From Sphingopyxis alaskensis RB2256 (GTDB taxonomy: Bacteria > Pseudomonadota > Alphaproteobacteria > Sphingomonadales > Sphingomonadaceae): DNA of 64,000 nt. A program made the translations under genes and the position numbers. Where the stretch lies: the NCBI RefSeq assembly GCF_000013985.1, contig NC_008048.1, positions 2,480,001 to 2,544,000 on the forward strand. Direction: 5' to 3'. The first letter of the stretch is position 1; every line of letters begins with the position of its first letter. Of this stretch, positions 60,216 through 64,000 are shown piece by piece. The notes beneath the pieces were generated by a model. It was given only the letters and a program-made list of their open reading frames with translations, ran no database searches and was not told where the DNA came from.

Positions 60216-60971
60216 ATGGCTTCCCCCACCTTTTCGCGCCTGCGCGCGCTCGCCGATCCCACCCATCTTCCGGCGCTCAGCGCGGAATATATCCGCTCGC
60301 AGCCCGCGCTCGGCCTCGGCCCGCTCGACCCAGCGCCGCGCATCCTGCTGCTCTACGGCAGCTTGCGCGAACGCTCCTATTCGCGGCTCGTCGTCGAAGA
60401 GACCGCGCGCCTGCTCCAGCTCTTCGGCTGCGAGACGCGCATCTTCGATCCGTCGGACCTGCCGCTGCCCGATTTGATCGCCGACGACGACCACCCGGCC
60501 GTCGAGGAACTGCGCCAGCATTCGCTCTGGTCCGAGGGCCAGGTCTGGTGCAGCCCCGAACGGCATGGCCAGATCACCGGCATCATGAAGGCGCAGGTCG
60601 ATCACCTGCCGCTCGCATACAAAGGGCTACGCCCGACACAGGGCCGCACCCTCGCGGTGATGCAGGTGTCGGCGGGGTCGCAATCGTTCAACAGCGTCAA
60701 TACGCTCCGCATCCTCGGCCGCTGGATGCGGATGATCACCATCCCCAACCAGTCGAGCGTCGCCAAGGCTTATGCCGAGTTCGACGAGGCGGGCCGGATG
60801 CTCCCGTCGAGCTATTACGACCGGATCGTCGACGTTGCGGAGGAACTTGTGTGCTTCACCGTGCTGACGCGCGGCCATGCCACGCAGCTTGTCGACCGCT
60901 ATTCGGAACGCAAGGACCGCGCCGAACCCGTCGTGACGCCGGCGCGATTGGCGGGGCTGCCGGGAGCCTGA
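60216..60971 (+). CDS. arsH: ArsH NADPH-dependent FMN reductase / organoarsenical oxidase
   Basis: 251 residues with a flavodoxin-like fold; the FMN-binding loop reads [33 protein letters not shown] is typical of ArsH. ArsH oxidises trivalent methylated and aromatic arsenicals and supports resistance. It follows acr3 by 5 bp and probably ends the ars operon. Confidence 0.94.
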   Translation: MASPTFSRLRALADPTHLPALSAEYIRSQPALGLGPLDPAPRILLLYGSLRERSYSRLVVEETARLLQLFGCETRIFDPSDLPLPDLIADDDHPAVEELRQHSLWSEGQVWCSPERHGQITGIMKAQVDHLPLAYKGLRPTQGRTLAVMQVSAGSQSFNSVNTLRILGRWMRMITIPNQSSVAKAYAEFDEAGRMLPSSYYDRIVDVAEELVCFTVLTRGHATQLVDRYSERKDRAEPVVTPARLAGLPGA

Positions 60972-61133
60972 GCCCGGGACCACGTCCAGCCCAGGTCGGC
61001 ACCGAAGCGATCTTGCACCAGGGGCGCCTCCGATCTAGAGGCGGATTACCGGGGCCGCGCAACCTCCCGGTAAAGCGTCCCGGCGCTCAAGCGTTGCCTG
61101 TTCGTCCTCGATTTCGGGGATCAGGAGGTTTGC

Positions 61134-62459
61134 TTGAGGCTGTATCTTGCCGCGACTTTACTCGCCCTGCCCGCACCCGCTCTCGCCGAAGATGGCCTGA
61201 CCATCACGGGCAGCATGCGCCTGCGCTATGAAATGATCCAAGGACAGGCGCGGACGGGATTCGACGAGAAGGACGACCTGCTCAATGTCCGCACGATCGT
61301 CGGCGGCGAATATCGCAGCGACGGATTTCGCTTGGGCGCCGAACTCTACGACAGCCGCGTCTATGGGAGCGAGGCGGGAACCCCGGTGACGACGGGCGAA
61401 GTCAACGCGTTCGAACTGGTCCAGGCCTATGTCGGCTATGAGGCGCGCGATGCCTTCGGTGCAGGCACGAAGCTCGATCTCCAGGCCGGCCGCTTCACGC
61501 TGAACCTGGGATCGCGGCGGCTGGTGGCCGCGGACGATTATCGCAATACGACCAGCGGCTATACGGGTCTCCGCGCCGACCTGGCGCTGCGCGGAGGTGT
61601 CGCGGCGACCTTTATCTATACGCTTCCGCAGGTGCGGCTGCCCGACGACCGCGCGTCGCTCGACGCCAACCGGGTCAAGTTCGACAAGGAGAGCTTTGAC
61701 CTGCAACTCTGGGGCGGCCTCGCGACGAAGAAGCTCGGCGGGTCGCGCGGCTCGGTCGAGATTTCCTACTTCCATCTCGGCGAGCGCGACGCGCCGCAGC
61801 GGCCGACGCGCGACCGTTCGCTCGAAACGATCGGACTGCGCGCCTATCGCGATCCCGCGCCGGGCCGGTTCGATTATGAGAGCGAGACTTTCTACCAGTT
61901 CGGTACGATCAGCAGCAGCCTCGCTCCCTCGGCAGCCAAGTCCGATGTGTCGGCGTGGTTCACGCATCTCGAGGCGGGTTACAGCTTCCGCCACCCTTGG
62001 TCGCCGCGCCTATCGCTCGAATTCGACTATGCGAGCGGCGACGGCCGGGGAGGCGATTTCGGCCGCTTCGATACCTTGTTCGGCATGCGCCGCGCGGAAC
62101 TCGCGCCAGCGGGCCTCTATAATGCGGTCGGACGGGCCAATCTTCTGTCCCCGGCGATCCGTATCGAAACAATACCGTCAAGGCGCCTCGATGCCTTTGC
62201 GGCCTACCGGCCGCTCTGGCTGGCCTCGCGGTTCGACAGTTTTTCGACGACCGGCGTTCGCGATCCATCCGGCGCCTCCGGCCGCTTCGCGGGACACCAG
62301 GTCGAAGCGCGCCTGCGCTACTGGCTCGTACCGAAGCGCCTCCGCCTCGAATGGAGCGGCCTGTTTCTCGGCAAGGGCCGGTTTCTCCGAAACGCGCCCA
62401 ATGCACCGGCCGGGGGCAACACGCTGTATAATTCCTTCAATGCCACCATCAGCTTCTGA
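61134..62459 (+). CDS. alginate-export-family outer-membrane porin
   Basis: 441 residues. Signal peptide MRLYLAATLLALPAPALA, then a 16- to 18-strand beta-barrel pattern: MRLRYEMIQGQARTGFDEK, DFDLQLW-type strands and a C-terminal LRYWLVPKRLRLEWSGLFLG ending in NATISF with a terminal Phe. This fits the AlgE-like/porin family. The start is TTG (61134) with AGGAGG 5 nt upstream. It lies 162 bp after arsH; nothing identifiable occupies that gap. Substrate unknown. Confidence 0.82.
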   Translation: MRLYLAATLLALPAPALAEDGLTITGSMRLRYEMIQGQARTGFDEKDDLLNVRTIVGGEYRSDGFRLGAELYDSRVYGSEAGTPVTTGEVNAFELVQAYVGYEARDAFGAGTKLDLQAGRFTLNLGSRRLVAADDYRNTTSGYTGLRADLALRGGVAATFIYTLPQVRLPDDRASLDANRVKFDKESFDLQLWGGLATKKLGGSRGSVEISYFHLGERDAPQRPTRDRSLETIGLRAYRDPAPGRFDYESETFYQFGTISSSLAPSAAKSDVSAWFTHLEAGYSFRHPWSPRLSLEFDYASGDGRGGDFGRFDTLFGMRRAELAPAGLYNAVGRANLLSPAIRIETIPSRRLDAFAAYRPLWLASRFDSFSTTGVRDPSGASGRFAGHQVEARLRYWLVPKRLRLEWSGLFLGKGRFLRNAPNAPAGGNTLYNSFNATISF

Positions 62460-62504
62460 AACCGGCGCAGGTCGCAAACAGCATGCTTGGCTTCTGCGAG
62501 CAGC

Positions 62505-62522
62505 AACCTGTATAGACGGGTT
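62505..62522. promoter_or_regulatory. candidate HutC-type operator
   Basis: aacctgtatagacgggtt is an imperfect palindrome (aacc...ggtt ends, tgtata centre) like operators of HutC/FarR-type GntR repressors. It directly abuts the ATG of the GntR gene, which suggests autoregulation. Confidence 0.5.
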
Positions 62523-63323
62523 ATGGATGTTACCACTCGCACCCCCGGACGCGGATCAAAACTCTCGAATGGATCTGCGGCCGCCCGGCCCGGCAACTCC
62601 GATGACGAAAATGACAAGTCTCCGCCTCGCTATGCCGCCATCAAGCAGAGCATTTGCGATGCCGTTCGCGACGGACTTCTTAAGCCGGGCGACCGGGTTC
62701 CATCGGAAGCAGAGCTAGTCCAACAATTCGACGTGTCACGGATGACCGCCAATCGGGCGCTTCGCGAACTACAGGCGGCAGGCGTTCTTGTACGCCGCGC
62801 GGGTAGCGGATCGTTCATCGCCGAGCCCAAGCCGATCGGCCAGATGATCGAAATTCGCAATATCGCCGAAGAGATCCGCGAGCGCGGTCACATCTATCGG
62901 GCCCGCGTCGTGCAGAATGACGAGATACGCGCCAATGCGGACCTTGCGGCGCTACTGGAGGTTCCGGTCGGCACGAGGCTTTTCCACTCGATCATCGTTC
63001 ATCACGAAGCCGAGTTCCCGATCCAGCTCGAGGAGCGTTTCGTGCTCGCGTCGGCGGCTCCCGATTATGGGAAGATCGACTTCACCCAGATGACGCCGAA
63101 CGAATATCTGACGCGGACGGCGCCGCTCGAGCGCGTCGAACATCGGGTTCGCGCCGAGATGCCCGACGCGCACACCCACAGCATGCTGGGGCTCTCGGAC
63201 GGCGAACCCGTGTTGCGGATGACGCGGCGGACGTGGAGCCATTCGCGCCTCGTCAGCCATGCCTGGCTGACGCATCCCGGATCGCGATTCGAGCTGTCGG
63301 CGGCCTTCTCGATCGACGATTGA
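62523..63323 (+). CDS. HutC-type GntR transcriptional regulator (GntR HTH plus UTRA)
   Basis: 266 residues from ATG 62523. The HTH region (GDRVPSEAELVQQFDVSRMTANRALREL) is the GntR winged helix. The UTRA effector domain follows (FHSIIVHHEAEFPIQLEERF, YLTRTAPLERVEHRV). The HutC subfamily usually senses urocanate or other small ligands. No hut genes are beside it; the porin upstream or the PepSY gene downstream may be its targets. A TTG start at 62487 is not preferred. Confidence 0.88.
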   Translation: MDVTTRTPGRGSKLSNGSAAARPGNSDDENDKSPPRYAAIKQSICDAVRDGLLKPGDRVPSEAELVQQFDVSRMTANRALRELQAAGVLVRRAGSGSFIAEPKPIGQMIEIRNIAEEIRERGHIYRARVVQNDEIRANADLAALLEVPVGTRLFHSIIVHHEAEFPIQLEERFVLASAAPDYGKIDFTQMTPNEYLTRTAPLERVEHRVRAEMPDAHTHSMLGLSDGEPVLRMTRRTWSHSRLVSHAWLTHPGSRFELSAAFSIDD

Positions 63324-63329
63324 CGCCGC

Positions 63330-64000
63330 TCAGCTGGTGCGCGTGACGACCACCGGTTTGCGGCGCCGGCGCAGCCAGCGGAAATCGGCGCGGCTGAAGC
63401 TCTTGAACAGCAGATAGAAGCCGGTGCCCGAGAGCCAGAGCGCGCCAAAGGCGACGAAAATGATGAGCGGGTGGTTGAAGCTCTTCCGGTTGATGTAATC
63501 CATGTTGTGGAGCATCCAGAAGAAGTCCCACGTCCGCCAGGTGTCGCCGCGCATGACGAGGAAGCGCGCGGTGTCGAGCGAGACATAGGCGCTGCTGTTC
63601 TCGTCGTCCGCGAAATCGACGCGCCACATCGCCCCCTCATGATCGCGCGATTCGAGGTTCGGCTTGGCGATTACGCTCACCTCTCGGATCGGCGCCTCGT
63701 TCATCATGGAGGCGACTTCGCGCGCCATGGCCTCGTCGACCCGGATGTGCTCGCCGCTTGTCGCGTCGACGAGACGGACGCCTTTTGCGGAGCGCACTTC
63801 ATAGACCGGCCGGGTTCCGAGATCGCGAAGGATCACGCCCGTGACAGGTTCGCCGCGCGGCAGGGCCGCCACGTCGAAATATTCCCCCGGTGGCAGTGGA
63901 TGCGCATGCGACATCCCGCCGCCGTGCCCGCCGACCTTATCCTTGTCGAGCAGCGCCATCACCGATCCGCTGAGCGCCCAGAGCAGGAACTGGAGACCCA
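63330..64000 (-). CDS. PepSY-domain membrane protein, partial
   Basis: The start lies beyond the right edge. The visible frame begins with a membrane helix, LQFLLWALSGSVMALLDKD, and ends with another, FVAFGALWLSGTGFYLLFKS, and a basic tail. The central part has VYEVRSAKGVRLVDATSGE, the PepSY core, and DFFWMLHNMDYINRKSFNH, an iron-regulated-membrane-protein-like segment. Such proteins often act with TonB systems or in reduction of siderophore-bound iron. Confidence 0.75.
   Translation of the reverse strand, partial: GLQFLLWALSGSVMALLDKDKVGGHGGGMSHAHPLPPGEYFDVAALPRGEPVTGVILRDLGTRPVYEVRSAKGVRLVDATSGEHIRVDEAMAREVASMMNEAPIREVSVIAKPNLESRDHEGAMWRVDFADDENSSAYVSLDTARFLVMRGDTWRTWDFFWMLHNMDYINRKSFNHPLIIFVAFGALWLSGTGFYLLFKSFSRADFRWLRRRRKPVVVTRTS

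Noticed and set aside
62487..62523. A longer start (TTG) for the HutC-type regulator
   Set aside because: The added residues overlap the operator-like palindrome and have no supporting ribosome site; ATG 62523 is more likely.

Overview
The window is high-GC chromosomal DNA from an alphaproteobacterium. It most resembles the Sphingomonadaceae (Sphingopyxis or Sphingomonas type). I base this on the gene order ribF-ileS-lspA-BamF-like lipoprotein, a large sphingomonad-style TonB-dependent receptor, the hisE-HIT pair, and many dispersed palindromic repeats of the kind found in that group. The genus is an inference from protein style; no rRNA is present.

Layout. 1-8416 (minus): an old core block, purE-purK-folA, a membrane dipeptidase, ribF, ileS, lspA and the start of a BamF-like lipoprotein, joined by many 4-bp ATGA overlaps. 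8624-20077: mixed housekeeping, with a diguanylate cyclase, Dps, a WYL regulator, thiC behind a TPP riboswitch, a sulfotransferase, an arylamine N-acetyltransferase, OsmC, a TSUP permease and ung. 20247-34287: a TonB receptor, hisE, a HIT protein, a bacterial alpha-2-macroglobulin with its partner pbpC, and an amino-acid permease. 34466-46513: a Bcr-type efflux pump, an M16 protease, a penicillin-acylase-type amidase, a leucyl aminopeptidase, two unknown small membrane proteins and clpB.

46467-53092 (minus) is a copper/silver efflux operon (cusCBA type). It is flanked by small unassigned proteins: a Cys/Met-rich exported protein and a Pro-rich exported peptide upstream, and a small Cys-containing protein downstream whose start overlaps the cusA stop and whose 3' end overlaps clpB antisense.

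54122-64000 is accessory DNA. It holds a decayed IS481-type transposase remnant, an orphan minimal nucleotidyltransferase, a 45-bp 3' fragment of tRNA-Gly(GCC) acting as an attachment site, and a tyrosine integrase. The integrase is cut by an intact 1002-bp IS481-family element with a CCTAGG target duplication. Next comes an arsenic operon, arsR-arsC-acr3-arsH, with two near-identical palindromic operators, then an outer-membrane porin, a HutC-type GntR regulator and the start of a PepSY membrane protein. The likely picture is a tRNA-Gly-integrated metal-resistance island whose integrase has been disabled and whose far end lies to the right of this window.

Dispersed palindromic repeats occur throughout. 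Two sit in frame inside ileS and lengthen the enzyme, and another appears to supply the ribosome binding site of pbpC.
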